Origin: Bog-159 sp049511415
GTDB taxonomy: Bacteria > Acidobacteriota > Terriglobia > Bryobacterales > Bryobacteraceae
Direction: 5' to 3'
Length of the DNA: 37,824 nt
Assembly (NCBI GenBank): GCA_049511415.1
Contig: JBEKYC010000068.1
Span: forward strand, 1-37,824
Each line of letters starts with the position of its first letter. Within the stretch, counting starts at the first letter, position 1. The notes under the pieces are model-generated. The model saw nothing but the letters and a program-made list of their open reading frames with translations, had not been told where the DNA came from and did not search any database. This document shows, one piece after another, positions 7,096 to 15,563 of the stretch. Position numbers and translations under genes: made by a program.

Positions 7096-9219
7096 ATGCC
7101 TGTAATGGATGCACCTCCCGAGAGCAGTTCTTACGTGACGGAGCCTTTGCTCATTTCGAAGAAGGCGGTCCGCGCGCGCCCTCTGCTGGATCCGCCCATC
7201 GTGAAGCGCGCCATCCGCGACTCCTTCGTCAAACTGCACCCGCGGCTGATGATGAAGAATCCGGTGATGTTCGTGGTGGAAGTGGGCGCCGCCATGACCA
7301 CGCTCGAAATCTTCAAGGAACTCGCCACCGGCGGCCACAGCCTCGCTTTCACCTTCCAGATCAGCCTGTGGCTCTGGTTCACCGTGCTGTTCGCCAACTT
7401 CGCCGAAGCCATGGCGGAGGGCCGCGGCAAGGCCCAGGCCGACACGCTGCGGAAAACCAAGACCGAGACCATGGCCAAGCGCCTGAAAAACGGCGGCAAG
7501 AAATATGAGACCGTAGCTGCCACGCTCTTGCGCCGCGGCGATGTGGTGCTGGTCGAGCGCGGCGACATCATTCCCGGCGATGGCGACGTGATCGAAGGCA
7601 TCGCCAGCGTGGATGAATCCGCCATTACCGGCGAAAGCGCGCCCGTAATCCGCGAGTCCGGCGGCGACCGTAGCGCCGTCACCGGCGGCACGCGCGTCCT
7701 ATCGGACGAAATCAAGGTCCGCATCACTTCCAATCCCGGCGAGACCTTTCTCGACCGCATGATCGCCCTGGTGGAAGGCGCCGAGCGTCAAAAGACCCCC
7801 AACGAGATCGCGTTGAATATCGTCATCGCGGGCTTGACGTTCATCTTCCTGCTGGCGGTCGTCAGCCTCTATCCCTTCGCGCAGTACAGCGTGCAGTCCA
7901 TGGCCGCGGGCCAGGCGCCGAGTGTCACGGTGCTCATCTCCCTGCTGGTTTGTCTGATTCCGACCACCATTGGCGGCCTGCTTTCCGCCATCGGCATCGC
8001 CGGCATGGATCGCGTGATGCAGCACAACGTGCTGGCCATGAGCGGCAAGGCGGTCGAGGCCGCCGGCGACGTCAACACGCTGCTGCTCGATAAGACCGGC
8101 ACTATCACGCTGGGCAACCGCCAGGCCGTGGAGTTTATCCCCATCGGCGATGCCACCGAGGCCGAGATGGCCGACGCCGCGCAGCTTTCAAGCCTCGCCG
8201 ATGAAACGCCGGAGGGCCGTTCCATTGTCGTGCTGGCCAAGGAAAAATACGCCTACCGCGGGCGCGAAGTGGCCCAACACGAAGCCCACTTCATCCCCTT
8301 CACGGCACAGACCCGCATGAGCGGAGTCGATATCGATGGCCGCCGTATCCGCAAGGGCGCCACCGAGTCCGTCATCGAGTTCGTACACGAGCACGGCGGC
8401 GCTACTCCCACGGAGTTGATGGACACCACGCAGCGCATCTCCCGCTCCGGGGGCACGCCCCTGGCCGTAGCGGATCGCGGCCGCATTATCGGCGTCATCC
8501 ATTTGAAGGACGTCGTCAAGGGCGGTATGCGGGAACGTTTCGAGCAGTTGCGCCGCATCGGTATCCGCACCGTCATGATCACCGGCGACAATCCGCTGAC
8601 CGCCGCGGCCATCGCCGCCGAAGCCGGCGTCGACGATTTCCTGGCACAGGCCACTCCCAAAGACAAGATGGACCTCATCAAAAAGGAGCAGGCCGGCGGA
8701 CGCCTGGTCGCCATGACCGGCGATGGCACCAACGACGCGCCCGCGCTGGCGCAGGCCGACGTGGGCCTGGCCATGAACACCGGCACTATGGCCGCCAAAG
8801 AGGCCGGCAACATGGTGGATCTCGACAGCAACCCGACCAAGCTCATCGAGGTCGTCGCCATCGGCAAACAGCTACTCATGACCCGCGGCGCACTGACTAC
8901 TTTTTCGGTCGCCAACGACGTAGCCAAGTATTTCGCCATCCTGCCGGCTATGTTCCTGGCGACTTATCCGTCGCTGGAGAAGCTGAATATCATGTACCTG
9001 CGCAACCCGCAGAGCGCCGTGCTGGCCGCCGTGATCTTCAATGCGCTGATCATCATCGCCCTGATTCCGTTGGCGCTGCGAGGCGTCGCATACAAACCCC
9101 TGAGCGCCGCCGCCCTGCTGCGTCGGAACCTGCTGATCTATGGCGTGGGAGGCGTGATCGCGCCGTTTCCTGGAATCTGGCTGATCGACCGGCTGCTGGG
9201 TCTGTTGCGCCTGGCCTGA
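7096..9219 (+). CDS. kdpB: KdpB, P-type ATPase subunit
   Basis: A 707-residue P-type ATPase that hydrolyses ATP to drive K+ uptake by KdpFABC. The phosphorylated Asp is residue 332 in DKTGTIT. The actuator motif TGES occurs in SAITGESAP; its Ser is the one that is phosphorylated to inhibit the E. coli pump. The hinge motif GDGTNDAPAL and the KdpB-type sequence TTIGGLLSAIGIAGMDR are present. Length is close to the E. coli protein (682), with a longer N terminus of about 20 residues. GGAG precedes the ATG at 7096; an ATG three codons later is an alternative. A gap of 10 bases leads to kdpC. Confidence 0.97.
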   Translation: MPVMDAPPESSSYVTEPLLISKKAVRARPLLDPPIVKRAIRDSFVKLHPRLMMKNPVMFVVEVGAAMTTLEIFKELATGGHSLAFTFQISLWLWFTVLFANFAEAMAEGRGKAQADTLRKTKTETMAKRLKNGGKKYETVAATLLRRGDVVLVERGDIIPGDGDVIEGIASVDESAITGESAPVIRESGGDRSAVTGGTRVLSDEIKVRITSNPGETFLDRMIALVEGAERQKTPNEIALNIVIAGLTFIFLLAVVSLYPFAQYSVQSMAAGQAPSVTVLISLLVCLIPTTIGGLLSAIGIAGMDRVMQHNVLAMSGKAVEAAGDVNTLLLDKTGTITLGNRQAVEFIPIGDATEAEMADAAQLSSLADETPEGRSIVVLAKEKYAYRGREVAQHEAHFIPFTAQTRMSGVDIDGRRIRKGATESVIEFVHEHGGATPTELMDTTQRISRSGGTPLAVADRGRIIGVIHLKDVVKGGMRERFEQLRRIGIRTVMITGDNPLTAAAIAAEAGVDDFLAQATPKDKMDLIKKEQAGGRLVAMTGDGTNDAPALAQADVGLAMNTGTMAAKEAGNMVDLDSNPTKLIEVVAIGKQLLMTRGALTTFSVANDVAKYFAILPAMFLATYPSLEKLNIMYLRNPQSAVLAAVIFNALIIIALIPLALRGVAYKPLSAAALLRRNLLIYGVGGVIAPFPGIWLIDRLLGLLRLA

Positions 9220-9229
9220 GGACAAATTC

Positions 9230-9808
9230 ATGAAGCAAATACTGATTCCCGCCGTTGGATTGACGCTGGTGCTTACCGTGCTCACGGGATTGATTTATCC
9301 CCTGATGGTCACCGGATTGGCGCAGGCCCTATTCAGCCATCAGGCCAATGGAAGCTTGATCGCGCGGAATGGCAAGATAGTCGGCTCCGAGCTGATCGGC
9401 CAGAAGTTCACCAAGCCGCAGTATTTCCACGGCCGCCCATCCGGAGCGGGCGATGGTTACGATGCCCTTAATTCCGGCGCCACCAACTTAGGCCCGACCA
9501 ATCAAGCCCTGATCAACCGCGTACGGGACGATATCAAGAAGTTCCGCCAGGAGAATCCTACGTACACCGGACCCATCCCGGCGGATTTATTGGCGATGTC
9601 CGGCAGCGGTCTCGATCCGGACATCAGTCCGGCTTCCGCTTACGCCCAGATCGACCGTGTGGCCAAGACTCGCGGCGTGGCCACGGATGCCGTGCGCCAG
9701 ATTGTTGACCGCAATGTGCAGGGCCGCCAATACGGCATATTCGGCGAGCCCCGCGTGAACGTGCTCGCCGTGAACATGGATCTGGATAAGGCCCTTACTC
9801 CACGGTAA
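9230..9808 (+). CDS. kdpC: KdpC, accessory subunit of the K+-transporting ATPase
   Basis: A 192-residue protein with one N-terminal membrane helix (LIPAVGLTLVLTVLTGLIYP) and a periplasmic domain. The conserved stretches ANGSLI, GSELIGQ, YFHGRPSGAG and SGATNLGPTN identify KdpC, which is normally about 190 residues. It helps couple KdpA and KdpB. A GGAC ribosome binding site precedes the ATG. Its 3' end overlaps the 3' end of the opposing amtB gene by 14 bases, so there is no room for a terminator between them. The kdpD-type genes lie beyond the amtB-glnK pair rather than directly after kdpC. Confidence 0.96.
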   Translation: MKQILIPAVGLTLVLTVLTGLIYPLMVTGLAQALFSHQANGSLIARNGKIVGSELIGQKFTKPQYFHGRPSGAGDGYDALNSGATNLGPTNQALINRVRDDIKKFRQENPTYTGPIPADLLAMSGSGLDPDISPASAYAQIDRVAKTRGVATDAVRQIVDRNVQGRQYGIFGEPRVNVLAVNMDLDKALTPR

Positions 9809-11474
9809 CCACGGCATCCTCAGGATAGCCCTGCATGCCGAACTCCGGCACGTCCAGCCCCTCGCGCTCCACTTCCGGCGAGACGCGCATGGACTTCACT
9901 GCGTTCACTACCTTGAACACCGCGAAGGTCGCGCCGAATGCCCACAGCGCGCAAAGCGTGGCTCCGCCAAGCTGGCAGAGGAACTGCCGCGAATCGCCAT
10001 AGAGCAGGCCGGTGACTCCCTGGCCGGAGTGGCCCAGATAGCTCGCCGCGCCGACACCGTTCCAGCCCGCCCCGTACGTGCCGTCGGCGAAGATGCCCAC
10101 GCACACCGCGCCCAACCAGCCGCAGAAGCCATGCACCGAAATCGCGCCGCATGGATCGTCGATCTTGGTGATGCGCTCGTTGAACAGCACGCCGAAGCAG
10201 ACCAGCGCGCCCGCCAATACGCCGATCACTACCGCCGCGTTGGGATGCACGAACGCGCAGGGCGCCGTGATGGCCACCAGCCCGGCCAGCATGCCGTTGC
10301 AAGCCATAGTGACATCCGGCTTGCCGAACATGAAATACCAGAGCAGCAGCGAGGTCGCGGAGCCGGCCACCGCCGCCAGGTTGGTATTGATCGCAATCAC
10401 GGAAATGCGCAAATCGGTCGCGCCCAGCGTCGATCCTGGATTGAATCCCATCCAGCCGAAGAGCAAAATGAAAGTGCCCGTGACCACGTAGACCAGGTTA
10501 TGCGCCGGAAAAGCGCGCGGCTTGCCGTCCTTCCCGTACTTGCCGAGGCGCGGCCCCAGAATGACCGCCAGTGCCATGGCGCAGAATCCTCCCACCGCAT
10601 GAACTACCGTGGAGCCGGCGAAATCCACATAGCCGTGCCCCAGGTTCATGGTGGTGCCCAATTGCGACATCCACCCACCGCCCCACACCCAGCATCCGAA
10701 AACCGGATAGAGAATCGCGCCGATGAACAGTTCGCAGATCAGGAACGCCCAGAAGCTGATGCGCTCGCAAATCGCGCCGACAATGATGTATCCCGCGGTC
10801 TCCATGAACACGACTTCAAACAGCGCCAGGCAATGGCTGCCGGCATCGTAAGCCGCGCCCGACATGAAGAAACCGTTCCCGCCCAGGAATCCCCACAATC
10901 CGCCGCCCAGCAGGTAATGATTCAATGTGGGCGTGCCGCCCAGGTTGCTAGGCGCCGCATTCACCGCCACGCCGCCGAACTGGAACGCGTAGCCGCACGC
11001 ATAGTACGCCAGAAATGCAAACACATAAGCGGCAAAGTTGAGCATCATCAGATGCCCGGCATTCTTCTTGCGCACCAGACCGCAGGTCAGCAGCGCGAAC
11101 CCGGCTTGCATGAATAGCACCAGGTAGCCCGTATTCAGCGTCCACGCGAAATTGGTGGCGATGCGAATATGGCCGACCGAGTCCGCCAGCTTTACGGCCA
11201 AAGGCTCCTTTGCCACCTGCGATTGGTAATCCTCGTAGTCCTTCTTGTTCTTGTTGTAGTCCGGCGAATTCTTGTCAGTTGGGGCCGCGACGGTGAAAGA
11301 AGTCCCGCCCGCATCCACCGCCGTGGTCTTGTCGCCGGTAGCGATCCCCGCCGGGTCTGGTTTGGGCGCTTCGTCCGCGCGTAACGGTTGCAGCCCGGCG
11401 CTCGACAGCCCCGCTGCCAGCAGCACCCAGAATCCTAATCGATCGAAGCGACGCCGCGCGACGCTGATGGTCAT
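9795..11474 (-). CDS. amtB: Ammonium transporter Amt with an N-terminal periplasmic extension
   Basis: A 559-residue protein. The ATG at 11474 is chosen because AGGAGA stands 8 bases upstream; an in-frame ATG at 11495 lacks this. It starts with a signal peptide, then about 80 hydrophilic residues rich in D, K and N, before the usual 11 membrane helices. Key Amt motifs are present: VDFAGSTVVHAVGG and SVHGFCGWLGA (the two pore His residues), GFNPGS and METAGYIIVGAICERISFWAF. The C-terminal tail EREGLDVPEFGMQGYPED is the segment that contacts PII proteins. It follows glnK by 25 bases, the classic glnK-amtB operon. It imports ammonium and is presumably gated by GlnK. The extension is unusual in E. 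coli terms but known in other bacteria. Confidence 0.95.
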   Translation of the reverse strand: MTISVARRRFDRLGFWVLLAAGLSSAGLQPLRADEAPKPDPAGIATGDKTTAVDAGGTSFTVAAPTDKNSPDYNKNKKDYEDYQSQVAKEPLAVKLADSVGHIRIATNFAWTLNTGYLVLFMQAGFALLTCGLVRKKNAGHLMMLNFAAYVFAFLAYYACGYAFQFGGVAVNAAPSNLGGTPTLNHYLLGGGLWGFLGGNGFFMSGAAYDAGSHCLALFEVVFMETAGYIIVGAICERISFWAFLICELFIGAILYPVFGCWVWGGGWMSQLGTTMNLGHGYVDFAGSTVVHAVGGFCAMALAVILGPRLGKYGKDGKPRAFPAHNLVYVVTGTFILLFGWMGFNPGSTLGATDLRISVIAINTNLAAVAGSATSLLLWYFMFGKPDVTMACNGMLAGLVAITAPCAFVHPNAAVVIGVLAGALVCFGVLFNERITKIDDPCGAISVHGFCGWLGAVCVGIFADGTYGAGWNGVGAASYLGHSGQGVTGLLYGDSRQFLCQLGGATLCALWAFGATFAVFKVVNAVKSMRVSPEVEREGLDVPEFGMQGYPEDAVVTVE

Positions 11475-11499
11475 TATAGCTTTCTCCTGAAACATGATT

Positions 11500-11838
11500 T
11501 CAAATCGCTGACTCTCCGCGTTCCCCGGTGCGGATACGCACCACCTCGTCGAGGGGTGTGACGAATATTTTGCCGTCGCCCATCTTGCCCGTGCGCGCGC
11601 CGGCCATGATGGCGTTCACGATTTCGTCCACGCGACCGTCGGCGGCCAAGATAGTCAGCATGATTTTGGGGAAGAAATCCACGGCATATTCCGCGCCCCG
11701 GTAGAGCTCGGTGTGGCCCTTTTGACGGCCGAATCCGCGCACTTCGCACACCGTCAGAGCCTCCACGCCGATGGCGGACAGATGCTCTTTCACGCTGTCT
11801 AGATTCTGCGGCCGGATGATCGCGTCGATGCGCTTCAT
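11500..11838 (-). CDS. glnK: PII nitrogen regulatory protein GlnK/GlnB
   Basis: A 112-residue PII protein, normal full length. The T-loop GFGRQKGHTELYRGAEY is intact, with the uridylylation site Tyr51, and the B-loop TGKMGDGKIFV binds ATP/ADP and 2-oxoglutarate. The C-loop region RIRTGERGESAI is also present. PII senses energy and nitrogen state and blocks AmtB when ammonium is plentiful. The location directly ahead of amtB supports calling it GlnK; GlnB cannot be excluded by sequence. Upstream is a 225-base intergenic region shared with the divergent kdpD-like gene. Confidence 0.95.
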   Translation of the reverse strand: MKRIDAIIRPQNLDSVKEHLSAIGVEALTVCEVRGFGRQKGHTELYRGAEYAVDFFPKIMLTILAADGRVDEIVNAIMAGARTGKMGDGKIFVTPLDEVVRIRTGERGESAI

Positions 11839-11867
11839 CGCGCAATCCCGGCGCGCGGGCCGCCCGA

Positions 11868-11887
11868 ATTCATAAATGATTCATAAA
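11868..11887 (-). promoter_or_regulatory. Tandem TTTATGAAT repeat upstream of glnK
   Basis: On the minus strand the nonamer TTTATGAAT occurs twice, at 11887-11879 and 11876-11868, with start points 11 bases apart, about one helical turn. It lies 30-50 bases upstream of the glnK start in an AT-rich island within GC-rich DNA. It may be an operator or promoter element of glnK-amtB. I did not find a convincing sigma-54 site (GG-N10-GC) there. The repeat is seen; the function is inferred. Confidence 0.3.
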
Positions 11888-12063
11888 GAGCCGGCAATGA
11901 TTTCATTTCTAACGAGTGAACCAAACGGGGGCAGGCGCGTCAAGACGAAATTTCTTTTCGCCCCCATAAGCTTTTCTTCTAACCCGCGGTGCACACCGGC
12001 CGCAGATCCGGAGTTGCGGAAGTTTTCCCGGTGCGGTCAGAATAGATAACGGGGATCATCGTA

Positions 12064-13176
12064 TTGCCGGCCAGCGCTGACAGGCGTCCCAGTCCCGAGG
12101 AGTTGCTACGCCGCGTGCAGGCGGAGGAGCGCCGCGCCCAGCGGGGCCGGCTGAAGGTTTTTCTGGGTTATGCCTCTCGCGTGGGCAAGTCGTTCCGCAT
12201 GCTGGATGAAGGCCGGCGCCGCAAGGAACGCGGCGAAGACGTAGTGGTGGCCGCCATTCAGTCTCCGCTCACGGACGACGTGGCGGCGGTCATGGCCCGG
12301 TTGGAGTACATTCCGCCGCTCAAAGAGATTTATGCGGGCAAAGAATACGAGGTCCTGGATGTAGCGTCGATCTTCCGCAGGCACCCGCGCGTCAGCCTGG
12401 TGGATGAGTTGGCTTACGACAATCCGCCGGGTAGCCGCAATCCGAAGCGCTGGCAGGATGTCGACAACATTCTGGACCAGGGCATCTCGGTGATCACCGC
12501 CGTCAATCTGCAGCACATCGAGGAACAGCAGGACGCCGTGGAGCGCATTACGGGCAAGCGCGCGCGGCAGACAGTACCCGAGAGCTTCCTGCGATCCGCC
12601 GATGAGGTCGTGCTGGTGGATGCCGCTCTGGATGACATGATGCAGCGTGCCGGATCCCGCGAGCCGGTGGACGTGCGCCGTCTCTCCGAATTGCGCGAAC
12701 TGGCCCTGCTGCTGGCGGCCGATGTCATCGACGCTCAATTGGTGAACTACCTCCGCGCGAACGGCGTGGAGTTGCGCTGGGGCGCCGCACAGGAGCGTAT
12801 CCTGGTCTGCGTGACGCCGCGCAGCGATGCCGGCGCCATGCTGCGCAGCGGTCGCCGGAACGCCGACCGATTCCATGGGAGTCTGCTGGTGTGCTACGTG
12901 CAGCAGAACGGCTTAAATGCCAAAGACCAGGCGACCATCGATGCGAATCTGGTATTGGCCCGCGAATTGGAAGCGGAAGTCCAAGTCCTGGAGGATCACG
13001 ACCCGATCGCGGCCATCATGCGCTTTGCCCGCGAGCAGGGCGTCACGCAGATTTTCGTCGGCCACAGTGCCCCGAACGGCTGGAAAGAGATGTGGTCGCG
13101 CAGCCCGGTGGATCGCTTGATCCAGGCGGCGCGGGACATCGATGTGCGCATCTTTCCGCACCCGCAAACCCTATGA
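12064..13176 (+). CDS. KdpD N-terminal sensor plus Usp domain protein, no kinase (paralogue 1)
   Basis: A 370-residue protein matching only the cytoplasmic front part of KdpD. Residues 28-235 or so are the KdpD domain: a Walker A-like loop GYASRVGKS at 35-43, a Walker B-like SLVDELAYDN and the later VNLQHIEEQQDAVERITG. Residues of about 240-370 are a Usp-like domain (ILVCVTPRSD to IFVGHSAP). The four membrane helices and the histidine kinase of full KdpD (about 890 residues) are absent. Compared with paralogue 2, the P-loop has Arg in place of Gly and Ser in place of Thr, and AYDN replaces AHTN, so nucleotide binding may be weakened. The start is a TTG at 12064 with GGGGA upstream. The stop overlaps the next start (ATGA). 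Confidence 0.88.
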   Translation: MPASADRRPSPEELLRRVQAEERRAQRGRLKVFLGYASRVGKSFRMLDEGRRRKERGEDVVVAAIQSPLTDDVAAVMARLEYIPPLKEIYAGKEYEVLDVASIFRRHPRVSLVDELAYDNPPGSRNPKRWQDVDNILDQGISVITAVNLQHIEEQQDAVERITGKRARQTVPESFLRSADEVVLVDAALDDMMQRAGSREPVDVRRLSELRELALLLAADVIDAQLVNYLRANGVELRWGAAQERILVCVTPRSDAGAMLRSGRRNADRFHGSLLVCYVQQNGLNAKDQATIDANLVLARELEAEVQVLEDHDPIAAIMRFAREQGVTQIFVGHSAPNGWKEMWSRSPVDRLIQAARDIDVRIFPHPQTL

Positions 13177-14312
13177 GCGAAACGGCCGAAGCTTTGCCGC
13201 CCGGCGATACGCCGCCACCGCCGCGGGGACGTCTCAAGATTTTTCTGGGCTACGCGGCCGGAGTGGGCAAGACCTATCAGATGCTGGATGAAGCCCAGGA
13301 ATTGCGGCGCAAAGGCGTGGATGTGGTCATCGGATATTTCGAGCCGCACGGGCGGCTGGATACCATCGCCAAGACGCAGGGCCTGGAATTCATCCCGCGC
13401 CAGAAGATCGAGTACCGCGGCTCGGCCTTCGAAGAAATGGATGTCGACGCCATCTTGCGGCGCAAGCCGGCGGTTTGCCTGGTGGACGAATTCGCGCACA
13501 CCAATGTGCCGGGCTGCGCGGGCCTCAAACGCTGGGAAGATGTGCAAACGCTGCTGGACCACGGCATCGACGTTTTCACCACGCTGAACGTGCAGCACCT
13601 GGAGAGCCTGAACGATGAAGTGCGCCACATCACCGGCGTGCGCGTGCGGGAAACCGTCCCTGATTGGGTGGTGGACGCCGCCGACGAAGTCGTGCTGGTG
13701 GATCTCACCGCCGAAGCCCTGCAGAACCGTTTGCATCGGGGCGTGGTCTACTCGGCCGAAAAAGCGCAGAAGGCCATGGAGAACTTCTTCACGGAAGCGA
13801 ACCTGACGGCCTTGCGGGAGATGGCCCTGCGGCATGCCGCGCACGAAGTCGAGGGTCGCCTGTCGGACCTGCCGGCGCCGGCGCGCAGCAAGACCCAAGT
13901 GGCGCGGCCCGGCGCGGAGCCGCCCGCGCGCCACGAGCGGATCCTGATCTGCCTCACGGGACGGCCTTCCACCGCAGTGTTGATCCGGCGCGGGAAGCGC
14001 GTGGCGGATTATCTGCAGGCCGAATGCCTGGCGGTGCATGTCCAGCGCGGCAGCCTGGACGAGCACACCAACGACGCGTTAGAGAAGCATCTCACCTTCG
14101 CGCGCAATCTGCACATCGACACCCACGTGTTGCGAGGTAAGGACGTCGCCCGCACGATCGTGGATTTTGCGCGGGAACAGAACATCACACAGATCTTTAT
14201 GGGCCGCGCCGGCGTTCCCCGCGGATACGGCGTCATCAAAAGCACGGTCCACCGGGTGGTGCGCCTGGCGCGCGATCGCGAAATCACGGTGGTGGCCGAG
14301 CGGCGGCGCTGA
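13173..14312 (+). CDS. KdpD N-terminal sensor plus Usp domain protein, no kinase (paralogue 2)
   Basis: A 379-residue homologue of the preceding protein, beginning in the ATGA overlap at 13173. The KdpD domain is canonical here: Walker A-like GYAAGVGKT at 26-34, CLVDEFAHTN and NVQHLESLNDEVRHITG. The Usp-like domain begins near HERILICLTGRPS and ends with ITQIFMGRAG. Membrane helices and kinase are again missing, and the frame ends in an ordinary stop followed by a new promoter, so this is a complete gene rather than a broken one. No kdpE-like response regulator is adjacent. In full KdpD this part senses the cell's potassium state and contains the nucleotide-binding regulatory site. Here it may act on KdpFABC or on a distant kinase; that is inference. 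Confidence 0.9.
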   Translation: MSETAEALPPGDTPPPPRGRLKIFLGYAAGVGKTYQMLDEAQELRRKGVDVVIGYFEPHGRLDTIAKTQGLEFIPRQKIEYRGSAFEEMDVDAILRRKPAVCLVDEFAHTNVPGCAGLKRWEDVQTLLDHGIDVFTTLNVQHLESLNDEVRHITGVRVRETVPDWVVDAADEVVLVDLTAEALQNRLHRGVVYSAEKAQKAMENFFTEANLTALREMALRHAAHEVEGRLSDLPAPARSKTQVARPGAEPPARHERILICLTGRPSTAVLIRRGKRVADYLQAECLAVHVQRGSLDEHTNDALEKHLTFARNLHIDTHVLRGKDVARTIVDFAREQNITQIFMGRAGVPRGYGVIKSTVHRVVRLARDREITVVAERRR

Positions 14313-14331
14313 ATCGGCCGCCGCCGTACTC

Positions 14332-14337
14332 TATAAT
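14332..14337 (+). promoter_or_regulatory. Candidate -10 box of the phosphofructokinase gene
   Basis: A perfect TATAAT lies 35 bases before the ATG at 14372 in otherwise GC-rich DNA. No good -35 match stands 16-18 bases upstream. The following leader holds a short inverted repeat, TAGGG at 14337-14341 and CCCTA at 14351-14355, just ahead of the AAGGAG ribosome binding site. It suggests the gene is transcribed separately from the kdpD-like pair. Confidence 0.5.
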
Positions 14338-14371
14338 AGGGTGTTAAATTCCCTACTCAAAAGGAGCATGG

Positions 14372-15556
14372 ATGCCTGCTAAGCGGATTGGCATACTCAC
14401 CGGCGGCGGAGACGTGCCGGGTCTTAATTCCGTAATCAAGACGGTGGTTTATAGAGGCAGTGAAATCGATTGCGAAGTCATCGGTATTCGCCGCGGCTGG
14501 GAAGGCCTGACGCACGTGAATCTGGACGATCCCGCCAGCCGCGCGCGCTACATCCTGCCGCTCAATCGCGAAAATACGCGTACCATCGACCGCACGGGCG
14601 GCACCTACCTGCACAGCTCGCGCACCAATCCGGCCAAGATGAAGGCTCTGCCGCCGGTCGTGAAAGGCCAGGAGTTTCCCAAGGCCGAAATGACCAAGAA
14701 GGGCGTCACCTCGGTGGTTTACGACATGACCACCCGCGTGCTGAAAAACGTGGAGACCCTGGGCCTGGATTACCTGATCGCGATCGGCGGCGACGACACA
14801 TTGAGCTATGCCGCGCGCCTGGATACGGAAGGCTTCAAGGTCATCGCCATCCCCAAGACCATGGACAACGACGTGCGCAACACCGAATATTGCATCGGTT
14901 TCTCCACGGCCATCACGCGCGCCACCGAGGCGATCGAGCGGCAGCGCACCACCGTGGGATCGCACGAACGCATCGGTGTGTTCCGCATCTTCGGACGCGA
15001 CGCCGGGTATACCGCGCTCTACACCGCTTATGTGACATCCATGCGCTGCTGCATTCCGGAGCATAGGTTCAATCTGCAGCACTTAATCGAACTGCTGATC
15101 ACCGACAAGCAATACAATCCCAGCAATTATGCGCTCATCATTCTGTCGGAAGGCGCCGAGTGGGAAGGATATCAGGTGAAGGAAGTGGGCGACGCCGACG
15201 CATTCGGGCATAAGAAGAAGATGAACGTCGGCGAGGATCTGGCGGAAGAGATCAAGAAGTCCACGGGTGAAGAGACCATCGTGAGCGACTTGACTTACGA
15301 TCTGCGCAGCGGCAGCCCGGACTTCGTGGATAAGATGGTGGCGTCTACATTCGCCAGCATGGCCATGGATTGCATCCAGCAGGACCAGCATGGCGTCATG
15401 ATGGCGATCGCCGGCGGTTGTTACCATGCCGTGCCGATTCCCGATCCGAAGCTGGGACCCCGCCGAGTGGACCTCGAGACGATGTACAATACGCGGCGCT
15501 ATCGGCCGAATTACGCGAACAAGATGGGGCTGCCCATCTTTCTTACCCGAGCCTAG
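14372..15556 (+). CDS. 6-phosphofructokinase, probably pyrophosphate-dependent
   Basis: A 394-residue PFK-A superfamily protein that phosphorylates fructose 6-phosphate in glycolysis. The phosphate-donor loop reads GGDDTLS (Asp141, Asp142), and the next motif is PKTMDND with Lys162. Asp at the second position of GGD-D together with this Lys is the known signature of pyrophosphate-using enzymes; ATP enzymes have GGDGS. The N-terminal loop is GGGDVPGLN. PPi enzymes are reversible and save ATP. An ATG at 14372 with AAGGAG upstream is chosen over the ATG at 14368 in another frame. It ends 7 bases before the end of the opposing ATP-grasp gene. The donor assignment rests on these residues alone. 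Confidence 0.88.
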   Translation: MPAKRIGILTGGGDVPGLNSVIKTVVYRGSEIDCEVIGIRRGWEGLTHVNLDDPASRARYILPLNRENTRTIDRTGGTYLHSSRTNPAKMKALPPVVKGQEFPKAEMTKKGVTSVVYDMTTRVLKNVETLGLDYLIAIGGDDTLSYAARLDTEGFKVIAIPKTMDNDVRNTEYCIGFSTAITRATEAIERQRTTVGSHERIGVFRIFGRDAGYTALYTAYVTSMRCCIPEHRFNLQHLIELLITDKQYNPSNYALIILSEGAEWEGYQVKEVGDADAFGHKKKMNVGEDLAEEIKKSTGEETIVSDLTYDLRSGSPDFVDKMVASTFASMAMDCIQQDQHGVMMAIAGGCYHAVPIPDPKLGPRRVDLETMYNTRRYRPNYANKMGLPIFLTRA

Positions 15557-15563
15557 CGGGCGG

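Noticed and set aside
8253..8939. Open frame of 228 codons opposite kdpB
   Set aside because: Ser/Arg/Ala-rich shadow of a conserved ATPase.
10029..11117. Open frame of 362 codons opposite amtB
   Set aside because: Amt motifs on the minus strand are beyond doubt; the opposing product is Arg/His/Gln-rich without domains.
12891..13172. In-frame extension upstream of the second kdpD-like gene
   Set aside because: It overlaps paralogue 1 in another frame; the ATG in the ATGA overlap gives the normal N terminus.
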